Shown here piece after piece: positions 1-11,772 of a DNA stretch of 64,000 nt (the first letter of the stretch is position 1; every line of letters starts with the position of its first letter). The DNA comes from Branchipolynoe longqiensis (Eukaryota > Annelida > Polychaeta > Phyllodocida > Polynoidae), in the NCBI GenBank assembly GCA_030323885.1, contig CM059189.1, positions 48,801,015-48,865,014 on the forward strand, written 5' to 3'. Below the pieces are notes generated by a model. It saw only the letters and a list, made by a program, of their open reading frames with translations, ran no database searches and was not told the DNA's origin. Made by a program: the position numbers and the translations under genes.

Positions 1-12
1 TTTGGTGTCTGA

Positions 13-601
13 TGGCCCTGTCACACTACGACGCTTCTCGCCGGCGACCCGTCAACGTGTGGTGTTTTTGGGCGATAATTAGTGAAATATCGAGACGCGC
101 TGGGGGCGCGTTATGCGCGCGTCGGTACACGTCGGTACATTATCTTGGACGTTGATGGTCGGCGCGAAACGCCGGCGCGCGTTGCCGGTCGCCCAAGGTT
201 TTAAGCGTGTCCAAAAAACCCAGCGATCGACAACGCGCGCAAATATATGGGTAAGGACGTTAGGCGCGCGTCGCGCTGCGTTGGACGCGCCGGAATAACG
301 TTATGGGAACGCTAGGAAGACGGTGCGCGCGAGGGAGGGTCATTGCTCACGCGTTGCGCAAACTGGGCCGTTTTTGTTTTATGCCCTAGCAACATTTAAG
401 GTTAAATGAAGACGTCGCGCCAAACTTCTTTTTTTTTTTCCCCAGCGCGTCGACACACGTTGGCGGCGCGCGCATAACGCGCCGCGCTGACGCCGATCTT
501 TTCCCCCAAACCGCCGAAAAGTTTTACGTTTCTCGACGTGCAAGATAGTCCTTTCAACGCTGACGGGTTGCCGAGAGAAGCGTCGTAGTGTGACAGGCCC
601 A
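13..601. mobile_element. Harbinger-type MITE
   Basis: Terminal inverted repeats of about 45 bp begin GGCCCTGTCACACTACGACG and are mirrored at the right end with a few mismatches. The outer words match the complete Harbinger element at 57600-62443 (GGCCCTGTCAC). Flanking triplets TGA and TAA are an imperfect 3-bp target duplication. The interior is rich in CGCG and carries a second inverted match (GCGCGTTATGCGCGCG). No coding capacity is seen, so this is a non-autonomous copy. Confidence 0.8.
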
Positions 602-639
602 TAACATGATTTCCCCTGATTTAAACAAACATCACAACA

Positions 640-1795
640 GTCCATGGGTGTAACACCACTGCACAGCCGCTACAATAGTCCATGGACGTAATACCACTGC
701 ACACCCACTACAATAGTCCATGAACGTAACACCACTGCACACCCACTACAATAGTCCATGGATGTAACACCACTGCACACCTGCTACAATAGTCCATGGA
801 CGTAACACCACTGCACACCCGCTACAATAGTACATGGATGTACACCACTGCACACCCGCTACAATAGTCCATGGACGTACACCACTGCACCCCCGCTACA
901 ATAGTCCATAGACGTACACCACTGCACACCCGCTAGAATAGTCCATGGATTTAACACCACTGCACACCCGCTACAATAGTCCATGGGTGTAACACCACTG
1001 CACACCCACTACAATAGTCCATGGACGAAATACCACTGCACACCCGCTACAATAGTCCATGGACGTAACACCACTGTACACCCGCTACAATAGTCCATGG
1101 ACGTAACACCACTGCACACCTGCTACAATAGTCCATGGACGTAACACCACTGCACACCTGCTACAATAGTACATGGATGTACACCACTGCACACCCGCTA
1201 CAATAGTCCATGGACGTACACCACTGCACACCCGCTACAATAGTCCATGGACGTACACCACTGCACACCCGCTACAATAGTCCATGGACGTAACACCACT
1301 GTACACCCGCTACAATAGTCCATGGACGTAACACCACTGCACACCTGCTACAATAGTCCATGGACGTACACCACTGCACACCCGCTACAATAGTACATGG
1401 ATGTACACCACTGCACACCCGCTACAATAGTCCATGGACGTACACCACTGCACACCCGCTACAATAGTCCATGGACGTACACCACTGCACACCCGCTACA
1501 ATAGTCCATGGACGTACACCACTGCACACCCGCTACAATAGTCCATGGATTTAACACCATTGCACACCCGCTACAATAGTCCATGGATGTACACCACTGC
1601 ACACCCGCTACAATAGTCCATGGACGTAACACCACTGCACACCCACTACAATAGTCCATGGACGTACACCACTGCACACCCGCTACAATAGTCCATGGGC
1701 GTACACCACTGCACACCTGCTACAATAGTCCATGGATGTACACCACTGCACACCCGCTACAATAGTCCATGGGCGTACACCACTGCACACCCGCT
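640..1795. repeat. 37-38 bp minisatellite array
   Basis: About 30 head-to-tail copies of a unit containing ACAATAGTCCATGGACGTAA and CACCACTGCACACCCGCT. Units differ mainly by GTAACACC versus GTACACC, giving 38- and 37-bp versions. The short open frames across it are repeat read-through. It begins about 40 bp after the adjoining MITE. Confidence 0.95.
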
Positions 1796-1799
1796 AACC

Positions 1800-2034
1800 A
1801 CATGGACGTATCGAATACGCGAGGTGTGTCTTCCTATTGAACCCCAGCTTCATGGACGTGACGTAAATCTATGTAATATATGGCGGCAGTGCGTGTGTGT
1901 ATTGTGTCTGTTTCGGTCACGCTTAACAAGAAAATAAGTCACAAGTGTTCCTAAAATCTAGGATAATTGGTCGCAGTGTGCTCGCGGTTTTTTTCTATTC
2001 ATTTGTAAGTGCCTAATTATATCATACATATATA
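1800..2034. other. Unassigned sequence
   Basis: No coding, RNA or repeat signature was recognised between the minisatellite and the Tigger-like MITE. Confidence 0.5.
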
Positions 2035-2216
2035 TAGTAAAACCTCTCTAGCCGACCACCTCCACAAATCGACCATTCCCCTGTTCCAAGTGGGTCCCAA
2101 CCGATCGCCCATACAATACCAGTGTAACGATTTTAAAAAACCTCCCTAAACCGACCACATCCCTAAATGGACCATTTAAAGTCGGGCCCATGGTCGGTTG
2201 ATTTAGAGAGGTTTTA

Positions 2217-2219
<3 letters not shown>
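2035..2219. mobile_element. Tigger/pogo-like MITE, copy 1
   Basis: The ends read AGTAAAACCTCTCTAGCCGA and, inverted, TTTAGAGAGGTTTTACTG; the interior repeats CCGACCACCTCC words. Two other copies (33728-33829, 44676-44827) have clean TA duplications and CAGTAAAACCTCTCTA ends. This end type is typical of Tc1/mariner-superfamily pogo/Tigger MITEs. No ORF. Confidence 0.8.

Positions 2220-2220
<1 letters not shown>

Positions 2221-2270
<50 letters not shown>
2221..2270. repeat. (TA)n microsatellite
   Basis: A pure TA dinucleotide run directly abuts the right end of the Tigger-like MITE, whose target site is TA. Confidence 0.95.
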
Positions 2271-3200
2271 TTATTGGCTACGCTACAATTCAGTAATGCC
2301 AAACCGCTGTTTGGACACTCTCTCTTTGCCCTGATTAACAGACATTGCTGAGAAATAGGAAGTTGCAATAGAACAATGGGGATGTTGGCAGCCATGCTCG
2401 GTGGGTCAGCAGTCCCACTTGGCGTTGTGGGGTTTGTCCTGCTGCGCCGTGCACCATTGTAGGGCTAGGTCGCCTGGTAATAATGCGAAATAAGCACACA
2501 CATTGCGGGATACGTGTTGAAATATGGTTCGGGAGCTCGGCATAGTAAGAAGGTGAAACGGCCACGGGATGCCACTAGTGCCAGCAAGGCGGGGACCAAG
2601 GAAAGCTTAGCAGCTGGTCGAGTGGCTGCAGTGATCCACATAGCCTCCATCAACTACAGGGCTTGCCCTGTAGAAAGTGCCCTATCGGTGCAGTGGTGGA
2701 GGAATAGAGGAAGAATTGGCGATCAGCCTAACATGGGAACACTGGGATTGATTGTGATAACTGCTACTAACTAGAACCGATGTCGATTAACAGTGGTGGA
2801 GATTAAAGAATGGGTCTCGATGTCCTCAGCAGCTGCTTCTTAAAAGCAGTACCAGCAGCCAGGTGCATTCCTGCACCAGCCACCATGGACAGCCACCACA
2901 ATTTCACACCGAGATTGGCGCAAGTGGAGCCGGTGCAACCTATGAAATGGCCCCTTTGGTGAGTGTTCAGTGCTCGGGGGGGTCGTACCCACCTTGTGTT
3001 GTGGCAATGTGTGCGATGTAAGGCCTTTGTTCCCCTCGATAAGGCTGCCTTCCGTGGCACCGCGCTCGACCGTCTGCGGCTCTTGCTCACTCGCCGCGTA
3101 ATGCCGCTGTCACGCCGCCTGGTGGCCAAGTCCAGAAGCTTGCACGCCGGGCGTGAGCTCACTGGCAAGAGCGGGTCTTTTTCTTTTTTACGTAAAAAAA
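2271..3200. other. Unassigned segment, GC-rich in its second half
   Basis: The segment holds several overlapping short open frames on both strands (for example plus 2514-2774 and minus 2803-3168), none recognised. Nearby pieces such as GAGTGTTCAGTGCTCGGGGG and repeated AGTGGTGGAG look like a decayed transposon or retrogene. No splice-site series or family motif supports a gene. Confidence 0.3.
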
Positions 3201-3502
3201 GGTTAATATATATAAATATATATATATAATACGGTTTTCACTAAGTAGATTCGCAAGCTTTCTCTGTTCAAGACGCAGTTTTCTGGAGACTTCTTCATTT
3301 TAAAGTGATTGTGAATGTCCATATGTTGCTTTGGTGGGTTATTTCAGGAGTGTTGAAAACGTTACACATGCTTTCAGATCAGTAGGCCTACAACCAGGCA
3401 ATTAAATAATGTTATATATATAGGTTATATGCGCCTAACCAACATAATTCAAGACATGCCTTTATAAAAATTAATTAAAGATGTGCATTTTAGATAATAT
3501 GT

Positions 3503-3507
3503 CTATA

Positions 3508-3572
<65 letters not shown>
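3503..3572. repeat. (AT)n microsatellite
   Basis: An almost pure AT run of about 70 bp. The surrounding 3200-4080 is AT-rich, with further short TATATA runs, and shows no gene. Confidence 0.95.
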
Positions 3573-3574
<2 letters not shown>

Positions 3575-4082
3575 TCCGGTGCGACTGACACTGGTCTACA
3601 TCCGGTGGAGGAGAGGAGGGAAGGTGGAGCCACCGGTACAGTGTTGGTCTTATGGAGTATAACAAATAAAGTAATAATTAACCCTTATGTATCTTTATAC
3701 TTGCATAATTCGTTATACATCACATATATAAATGGAGATAAACATTGGAATGAAACCTAGAAAAAGTGAATTTTTTTATATACCTATATTTTTGTTCAGT
3801 GTTCCATATCCATATGATCATATGAAAAGTGAAATTAGTGACAATTACAATTATTTTCTTGTGGAAATCTGTTATTTAAACTACACTTTTGGATTGGCGT
3901 TTACGTGGTTTTGCGCCTGAACTCTTCATATATATATATATGCCTATATATATAAGGCAGATCTTGAATTATGTTGATTAGCTGCATAATTATAGCATAT
4001 ATTACGTTATTTAATTGCATGTTTGTAGGCCGACTGATCTTGAAAGCATGTGCAGCGATACGTATATGTGTTATATATACTC

Positions 4083-4240
4083 ATCTCCGGTTCAAGGATA
4101 CCATCAAGAGAAACTGAAGCTGAGAGACATTAAGACTGACTCATGGACGCAACTCTCACAGCAGAGAGCTAAATGGAGAGCGGCAGTCAAGTAATGAAAG
4201 CAGTCTTTGTCACATCGCGACCGACAGCATGATGATGATG
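4083..4240 (+). mobile_element. LINE 3' fragment (family of 30893-31366)
   Basis: It matches the 3' end of the minus-strand LINE at 30893-31366 over the words GGTTCAAGGATACCATCAAG, AGCAGAGAGCTAAATGGAGA and CACATCGCGACCGACAGCAT. It ends in the same ATGATGATG tail. It is strongly 5'-truncated, as expected of target-primed insertion. Sequence from 4240 to 4578 holds a GA-rich low-complexity patch and a G run near 4386, otherwise nothing recognised. Confidence 0.75.
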
Positions 4241-4578
4241 AACACTTACGGCCAGAAGACCAGTGCTATGGCGCTGACAAAAGATTTACATGAAGAAAAT
4301 TCATTTACCAAAATATATAGCCTATATATAAGGGGTTATTATGCGTGAGAGAGGGCGAGAGAGAGAGGGATGGAGAGAGAGAGAAGGGGGGGGGGGCCAA
4401 TTCCGCACGTCGTGGGATAGAGAGTGAGACGCTGTAAGAGGGCAAGAGTAAGATTTTAACTAAGTAGGGGCTATGTAGATCGACCTGTTTTGATCAGCTT
4501 CGTTATTGTCTAACGCACCATAGAATAAACCAAGTACATATTCAACAAGTACAAACAGTCAGCCATGATCATTTGTTA

Positions 4579-5279
4579 AAGCCCTTGTCACACTACGATG
4601 TATGGTGCCGGCGTGTGCGTAACGTGTTGAAATAAATTTCAAATCAAAATAGGTCGCTGCGAGGGATAAAAATGGTCGTACACACAACGTACACACTCCA
4701 TACACACAACGTACCTAACATATGCCGAACGTATCTCTGACCTATTGAGACCGTTCATGTGCCTCACAAAACATTTAGAAAACGTTTGCATACGCTGACG
4801 GTACGCTGACCAATGTTACGTATGTTACTCCATCGCTAGAAGTATGATGCATACGTTAAGTACACTGGAGATATGGCAGGCATACGTTCAAAGTATGTTT
4901 GGAGTACATTATGCATCCGTTGGCTGTACGCGGACTGCACGTTCCCAACAGGCTGAAAGTACGGCTAACGTATTCCAACCTATTCCGACCTACCCCTAAC
5001 ATGTGCATAACATATGCCGGTGTACGTCAAGTGTATGCTGAGCATACACCGGGCGTATGAGAAACGTATGAGCCATACAGTGACATACATTGACAATTTT
5101 GAACATGCACACACATTTTTTAGCGGCTCGACCTACGCCGACCTATGATGCCGTATCCCGAACATACTTGACGTATGCCCAACATATACATAACGTATGA
5201 CGCCGTATGCCGATGTGTTGGTCGAAAATCGCATATGTCGGCATACGCTAAGGCCATACATCGTAGTGTGACAGCCCTT
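4579..5279. mobile_element. Harbinger-type MITE with CGTATG subterminal words
   Basis: The ends AAGCCCTTGTCACACTACGA and the inverse of TCGTAGTGTGACAGCCCTT are flanked by TTA on both sides, a Harbinger-like 3-bp duplication. Inside are dozens of CATACG/CGTATG words, as in the subterminal zones of the complete element at 57600-62443. No ORF of note; the short minus-strand frame at 5120-5326 overlaps the terminal repeat. Confidence 0.8.
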
Positions 5280-5339
5280 TTAGGCGTGTTTCGGCGTGTC
5301 TTTTGATAACGTAAGCACGGTTTCATCCAACTCGCTCAC

Positions 5340-5560
5340 CTTCTGGTGAAGTGACGCTGCCCGCCGCTGGGGGCGCTCGGGTCGAGTCGGCGGCCTTCAC
5401 CTTGCACGGCGCAGGTATCGTTAATGATGAATGAATGCCCATAAAAGGTAACATGAGATGCAGCGCTTCAACGAATAGACGGGATCATGGTCCCGACTGC
5501 GCATGCGCTGAAAACGGCGCTGGCAGCAAAGCAAATGCGAATGGACATTGAGTTTGTGGA
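5340..5560. promoter_or_regulatory. GC-rich segment with an NRF-1-type palindrome
   Basis: TGCGCATGCGC at 5498-5508 fits the NRF-1 consensus, and the segment is clearly richer in CpG than its surroundings. It could be a promoter for a gene not recognised here. No convincing first exon is seen, so the assignment is weak. Sequence from 5560 to 6320 is AT-rich with nothing recognised. Confidence 0.3.
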
Positions 5561-6320
5561 TACGCATAGGGAAAACTTAGATTTTATTCAAAATGAATAG
5601 AAATATATAGCAATTTGGCATAAACATGTATGCACACATGCAATATAATGAATGATTTGATGAATATAGCTAAGAGAAAACTATCTATAGTTAAACATTT
5701 TGAGCTAAGGGTGCACCCACATACAATTCCACACAAAACAATCAGTGATATCCACATCACCATTATTAATTCTTGTTCTAAATATTAAAATGCCAAATGT
5801 ATCAACATACACTTGTTTCACAGAAATATATAACCAATATCTGATTAACCGTACTCATTTTCTAGTTCTACATATGTCATTAACCATAGGATATAAATAA
5901 AAACATTAATAAAATAAGTAAAATTGACTCTGGCTATGGCTCTAACACTAGTCTGAGTGCCCAGATTTGTCTAAATCTAAATGCACATGGCATAAGGTGT
6001 GCGTATTATATTGATGTAAATGCAATGCTGGATAAAAGATTAATATCTTAATTTATTATATATATATCTCTGTGTTCTATATTTCAAACAAGAGCTGAGA
6101 TGAGCTGAAACTAACACATTTCATAGCTGCAACCAGTGTATTAGCATGTGCCATGTGCTTCTCGTGGTTTTGTTTTGCTCTGACGCATCCCACCATGCAC
6201 CACGCCGCTGGAAGGGTGATGTAGTCTATTGATTCGAAATATCGGACCACCAGTAGAGAAAAGCTTGCTGACAATTCTGAGCTACTTTTCATCTCCGACA
6301 CGCGAACGCCCAGAATCTAA

Positions 6321-6925
6321 AGCCGTGTTCACACGGGCAAAATGTGAAGCGAACTAGACAAGGCGAACTAAAGGAGTCGAATTAGGCGCCCGTTCACACG
6401 GGCACTGCGTGAATCGGTTTAAAGCGGAAGTGGATATCTGCGCATGAGCAAGTCCAGACTAACCAGCGCCATTTTGGGTTCAACGACGCCGGCACCAGAG
6501 AGTGTGGGTTCGACCTAGATATGTAATGACTGAATCGTATTGGTTTGGAACGGTCAAAACTTCTGCTGGGCAGTGAAACCCTAAAAATAAATGATGAAAA
6601 AAATATCTGTGCATAGATAGCGGTTTCATTAATTAAATTATATAATATGCGCTTTTGATCGACCGGAAAGTCAACAAACTAAGGTCTCGACTGCGCATGC
6701 GTGTCACTTCCTTAATCCGCATCAGTGCGTTCACACGGGCAAAATTATCCGCATCACAGAAATCTATTCACGTAAACTACCTCGCTAGGTGGTTTACAGG
6801 ATCCGCATCACGTGAACCGAATCAGCCTTAATCCGCCTCAGACACCCGTTCACACGAGAAATGTGAGGCGAACTATACAAGTCGCTTTCTACGAATCGAT
6901 TTACGTCGCCCGTGTGAACACGGCT
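6321..6925. mobile_element. MITE, AGCCGTGTTCACACGGGC ends
   Basis: Terminal inverted repeats AGCCGTGTTCACACGGGC are perfect at both ends, with TAA left and TAG right as a probable degenerate 3-bp duplication. Sub-terminal copies of CCCGTTCACACG and GGCGAACTA recur inside. The end structure (G-rich word plus TCACAC) and the 3-bp flank suggest a Harbinger/ISL2EU-like relative. No ORF. Confidence 0.75.
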
Positions 6926-7002
6926 TAGGTAGCGTGCTGCCTTGAATTACAGCCGATTATCGCGCAGGATCAGTAGTTCTGATTGCAGAAATGAACCATA
7001 CT

Positions 7003-7110
7003 TTTTTTCTTTTTTTTCCAAGTGTTTTTATTGCTCTGGATAACATGTTGTCAGTGCTAATGCACTGGGCTTCCAGCCCTAATGACATTTGCCACTACAC
7101 ATTAAGCAAA
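7003..7110. repeat. Dispersed poly-T-ended repeat, copy 1
   Basis: A poly-T run is followed by GTCAGTGCTAATGCACTGGG and CTTCCAGCC. A similar string (TCAGCGC.GAGGCAYTGGTCTTCC) recurs at 46740-46845 and 47875-48035. It looks like the 3' end of a reverse-oriented retroposon. Sequence from 7110 to 7375 shows nothing else. Confidence 0.45.
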
Positions 7111-7896
7111 GGTACAACAAAATAGATAGACAATTACAAAACAATAAGCAAAACATCGATATGAATTACAGGTAAAGGACAAGATAAGAGAAAAATGAAA
7201 CACGTGATGAGGTAGCTATATTAGACTAGTACGGTAAACATCAGTAGGGGAGGGGGGCATAACTGATTATCTTTCTAGAGGTGACATACATCTACTTGTT
7301 GAAAGGGTGATGGTGGGATATAGGCTGGGCCTTTGTACTTGAACTGATCATTAGATCTATGGTAATCTCAATATGCAGCCTACTTACTCCCACAGCCCAG
7401 TATGTGACAGCCTACTTACTCCCACAGCCCAGTATGTGACAGCCTACTTACTCCCACAGCCCAGTATGTGACAGCCTACTTACTCCCACAGCCCAGTATG
7501 TGACAGCCTACTTACTCCCACAGCCCAGTATGTGACAGCCTACTTACTCCCACAGCCCAGTATGTGACAGCCTACTTACTCCCACAGCCCAGTATGTGAC
7601 AGCCTACTTACTCCCACAGCCCAGTATGTGACAGCCTACTTACTCCCACAGCCCAGTATGTGACAGCCTACTTACTCCCGCAGCTCGGTTCCTGTGACAC
7701 CCTACTTACTCCCACAGCCCGGTTCCTGTGACAGCCTACTTACTCTCACAGCCCGGGTCCTGTGACAGCCTACTTACTCCCGCAGCCCGGTTCCTGTGAC
7801 AGCCTACTTACTCTCACAGCCCGGGTCCTGTGACAGCCTACTTACTCCCGCAGCCCGGTTCCTGTGACAGCCTACTTATTCCCGCATCCCGGTTCC

Positions 7897-8283
7897 TTCT
7901 TCTTCTTCTTCTTCTTCACCCATTGAGGCATCAGCGCCCATCCACACAAACACCTCCTCAGCCGTGTCGTAGATGAACGTGTCACCTACCGCCCAACTTT
8001 GGGCATAGGCCACGACCAAGGGCTCTCCAGTTTTCCCGGTCCTGGGCCTTGAGTTTCTTGTTCGTGTTTCTGTAACGTTGTTCTTTTTCCGGGGTGGGGT
8101 TGTTGGCCCCACGCCCAGCCCCCAACCTGGAGGACCAGTTGCTGCTCTTAGTCTGTCCTCTACCATGAGTCCTGCCCATCTTGGTTAAACCTGCCAGGGG
8201 GCTAGTCCCCGCCGGTATAACTCTCATGGTCACGGAGGCACACAAGCCTCCCCACCACGACAAGGTAGCAACACATTGGGGGG
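7897..8283 (-). mobile_element. GAA-tailed non-autonomous retroposon
   Basis: On the minus strand it starts with TTGCTACCTTGTCGTGGTGG, passes a segment resembling the C-terminus of a LINE polyprotein (residues like RENWRALGRGLCP then stop) and ends in a (GAA)n tail. A LINE 5' end joined to a LINE 3' end, without the enzyme region, indicates an internally deleted, LINE-dependent element. It interrupts the 34-bp satellite between GGTTCC and TCCTGTG. Confidence 0.7.
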
Positions 8284-8934
8284 TCCTGTGACAGCCTAAT
8301 TACTCCCGCAGCCCGGTTCCTGTGACAGCCTACTTACTCCCGCAGCCCAGTTCCTGTGACAGCCTACTTACTCCCGCAGCCCGGTTCCTGTGACAGCCTA
8401 CTTACTCCCGCAGCCCAGTTCTTGTGACAGCCTACTTACTCTCACAGCCCGGGTCCTGTGACAGCCTACTTACTCCCGCAGCCCGGTTCCTGTGACAGCC
8501 TACTTACTCCTGCATCCCGGTTCCTGTGACAGCCTACTTACTCCCACAGCCCGGTTCCTGTGACAGCCTACTTACTCCTGCAGCCCATTTCCTGTGATAG
8601 CCTACTTACTCCCGCAGCCCGGTTCCTGTGACAGCCTACTTACTCCTGCAGCCCGGTTCCTGTGACAGCCTACTTACTCCCACAGCCCGGTTCCTGTGAC
8701 AGCCTACTTACTCCTGCAGCCTGGTTCCTGTGACAGCCTACTTACTCCCACAGCCCGGTTCCTGTGACAGCCTACTTACTCCTGCAGCCCGGTTCCTGTG
8801 ACAGCCTACTTACTCCCGCAGCCCAGTTCCTGTGACAGCCTACTTACTCCTGCAGCCCAGTTCCTGTGACAGCCTACTTACTCCAGCAGCCTGGTTCCTG
8901 TGACAGCCTACTTACTCCCACAGCCCGGTTCCTG

Positions 8935-9959
8935 TTGTAAAAATATACGGATTTTCGGTTTAGAATTATATAATGGCAGGAAGCATCTTTATTCTTGAAT
9001 GACAGTGTGGGGACAATGTTATGTAAACTAAAAAGCAAGGATGCCATACTCACAGTATGACATGATATAGAATAGGGAAAGATATGTCTTGCATGCTGCC
9101 TAGGATTAGGGAGGAGCTGTGTTATATAAGAAACAGTTCAAGGTGTTCTAGGGGAAACTGCCCAAGGGGTGGAAATTTCCTATGTGTAAGTTCTAAGCAT
9201 GTACCATCACCAAGGAGGGACATTCTTGGTCGATATATATGGATATATATATATGAATGTAACTGTATACAACTGCTGGTTCACCCCTGTGCCCACCAGA
9301 GAGGCCCAACTTCAGCCTCATTTGCATATGCACTCAGGGTGGCGCCTGCAGCTGAGTAGGGGGGCAGCCACCTCCACTGGGGGGTTGGCTCCCACCCCAG
9401 CTGTGGGGTCACCTGATTGGCTGACTGCGGTACTGCTCAGTCGCCTGCACTGCCTTGACCATCTGACCACACTAAAAATACGCAAGATGCAGAGAATTAT
9501 GTAATATGAAGGATCGATACTCCAGTCACACTGGACACCGGCACTCTAGTCCTGGCTCTTGAGTGAAGCACACATACTTTTGAGCAGGAACCCCAGACAC
9601 TCTGTCTGATGCTACCTAAATTCACCTATTCAAATTGAGTGTATCCACAGCCATAGGACTATTGTCCCATGGGCTGTGGGCACTGCTTTCAGTATACAGG
9701 CTAAGTGGTAATGAGAACTAGTGTGGCCAGAAGGTGAGGAGTGAGGGTGCTAGGTCACATGTAGGGGAATGGACAGTAGTTGCTGCTCAATAAAGCACAA
9801 CTTATTCACTGTTCATTTGTGTGACTAGTTTTCCTTCCTCTTTTCAGTACTGATTCATGAGTTGGTTTGATTAGGTTAATGGCATCACAGGTGATATGAA
9901 GGGGAGAGTTTTGTAGTCTCATGGGGTGCTCACAGCGGCAGAGCATCCGTGTTTTTATA
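8935..9959 (+). mobile_element. Possible solo LTR or TIR element inside satellite
   Basis: A unique 1025-bp segment interrupts the satellite precisely, leaving CTG on both sides. Its ends are weakly inverted (GTAAAAATATACGGAT versus ATCCGTGTTTTTATA). It contains a TATATAAG word near 9121 and an AATAAA near 9790, an arrangement expected of an LTR. No long ORF. A DNA transposon with short inverted ends is the alternative. Confidence 0.4.
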
Positions 9960-11345
9960 CTGTGACAGCCTACTTACTCCCACAGCCCAGTTCCTGTGAC
10001 AGCCTACTTACTCCCACAGCCCAGTTCCTGTGACAGCCTACTTACTCCCGCAGCCTGGTTCCTGTGACAGCCTACTTACTCCCGCAGCCCGGTTCCTGTG
10101 ACAGCCTACTTACTCCCGCAGCCCGGTTCCTGTGACAGCCTACTTACTCCTGCAGCCCGGTTCCTGTGACAGCCTACTTACTCCCGCAGCCCAGTTCCTG
10201 TGACAGCCTACTTACTCCCGCAGCCCGGTTCCTGTGACAGCCTACTTACTCCCGCAGCCCAGTATGTGACAGCCTACTTACTCCCACAGCCCAGTTCTTG
10301 TGACAGCCTACTTAGTCCCACAGCCCGGTTCCTGTGACAGCCTACTTACTCCCACAGCCCGGTTCCTGTGACAGCCTACTTACTCCCGCAGCCCGGTTCC
10401 TGCGACAGCCTACTTACTCCCGCAGCCCAGTTCCTGTGACAGCCTACTTACTCCTGCAGCCTGGTTCCTGTGACAGCCTACTTACTCCCACAGCCCAGTA
10501 TGTGACAGCCTACTTACTCCCGTAGCCCAGTTCCTGTGGCAGCTTACTTACTCCCACATCCCGGTTCCTGTGACAGGCTACTTACTCCTGCAGCCCGGTT
10601 ACTGTGACAGCCTACTTACTCCCGCAGCGCGGTTCCTGTGACAGCCTACCTCCCGCAGCCCGGTTCCTGTGACAGCCTACTTACTCCCACAGCCCGGTAT
10701 GTGACAGCCTACTTACTCCCGCAGCCCGGTTCCTGCGACAGCCTACTTACTCCCGCAGCCCAGTTCCTGTGACAGCCTACTTACTCCTGCAGCCTGGTTC
10801 CTGTGACAGCCTACTTACTCCCACAGCCCAGTATGTGACAGCCTACTTACTCCCGTAGCCCAGTTCCTGTGGCAGCTTACTTACTCCCACATCCCGGTTC
10901 CTGTGACAGGCTACTTACTCCTGCAGCCCGGTTCCTGTGACAGCCTACTTACTCCCGCAGCGCGGTTCCTGTGACAGCCTACCTCCCGCAGCCCGGTTCC
11001 TGTGACAGCCTACTTACTCCCACAGCCCGGTATGTGACAGCCTACTTACTCCCACAGCCCGGTTCCTGTGACAGCCTACTTACTCCCACAGCCTGGTTCC
11101 TGTGACAGCCTACTTACTCCTGCAGCCCAGTTCCTGTGACAGCCTACTTACTCCTGCAGCCCGGTTCCTGTGACAGACTACTTACTCCTGCAGCCCGGTA
11201 TGTGACAGGCTACTTACTCCCGCAGCCCGGTTCCTGTGACAGCCTACTTACTCCCGCAGCCCGGTATGTGACAGGCTACTTACTCCCGCAGCCCAGTTCC
11301 TGTGACAGCCTACTTACTCCCGCAGCCCGGTTCCTGTGACAGGCT

Positions 11346-11772
11346 TGCTGAAAAAGGCATTAAGAAAAAGTGTCGGGAAGCTAGGCTATGGAAATAACGA
11401 CATCAATTTGCTAGTTAAACGGATAAATATATAGTTCAAATGCTTGTTTATCATAGCTTGCTACTTTTGAGTGATGAATTTGTGAAATCGTGTAGATTAT
11501 TAAAACACCTGCAAGTCAAATCGAGAGCTTTGTGTTTCAGCCATCTTAGTTGTTTTGTATTCTCTACAAATTTCTCAACTTTACACCAACATAGATAAAC
11601 ATAGTGTATGATATTTGGTTACATATAAGGAGTATAATAATATTATACGTATATAAAGTGCCGGAGTAAACGTGTAATAATAAAAATATTCTCCGGGAGC
11701 ATATATATATATTTTGTAATATCTAATAATGTCCAATCACTGGCCAGCACCTGCGAGCCCAGGACTACTAGA
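11346..11772. other. Unassigned AT-rich sequence
   Basis: No gene, RNA or repeat family was recognised; a short TATATATA run lies near 11703. Confidence 0.5.

Larger units (their letters stand above)
7375..11345. repeat. 32/34-bp satellite array (three blocks)
   Basis: Tandem units contain TACTTACTCCCGCAGCCCGG plus TTCCTGTGACAGCC (34 bp), or the shorter form with CAGTATGTGACAGCC (32 bp). The leftmost block is a homogeneous run of the 32-bp form; the others are mixed. The array occupies 7375-7896, 8284-8934 and 9960-11345. Insertions at 7897-8283 and 8935-9959 split what was one array. Open frames here are repeat read-through. Confidence 0.95.

Noticed and set aside
7375..11345. CRISPR array
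   Set aside because: Repeats are adjacent without unique spacers and the genome is eukaryotic; it is a satellite.
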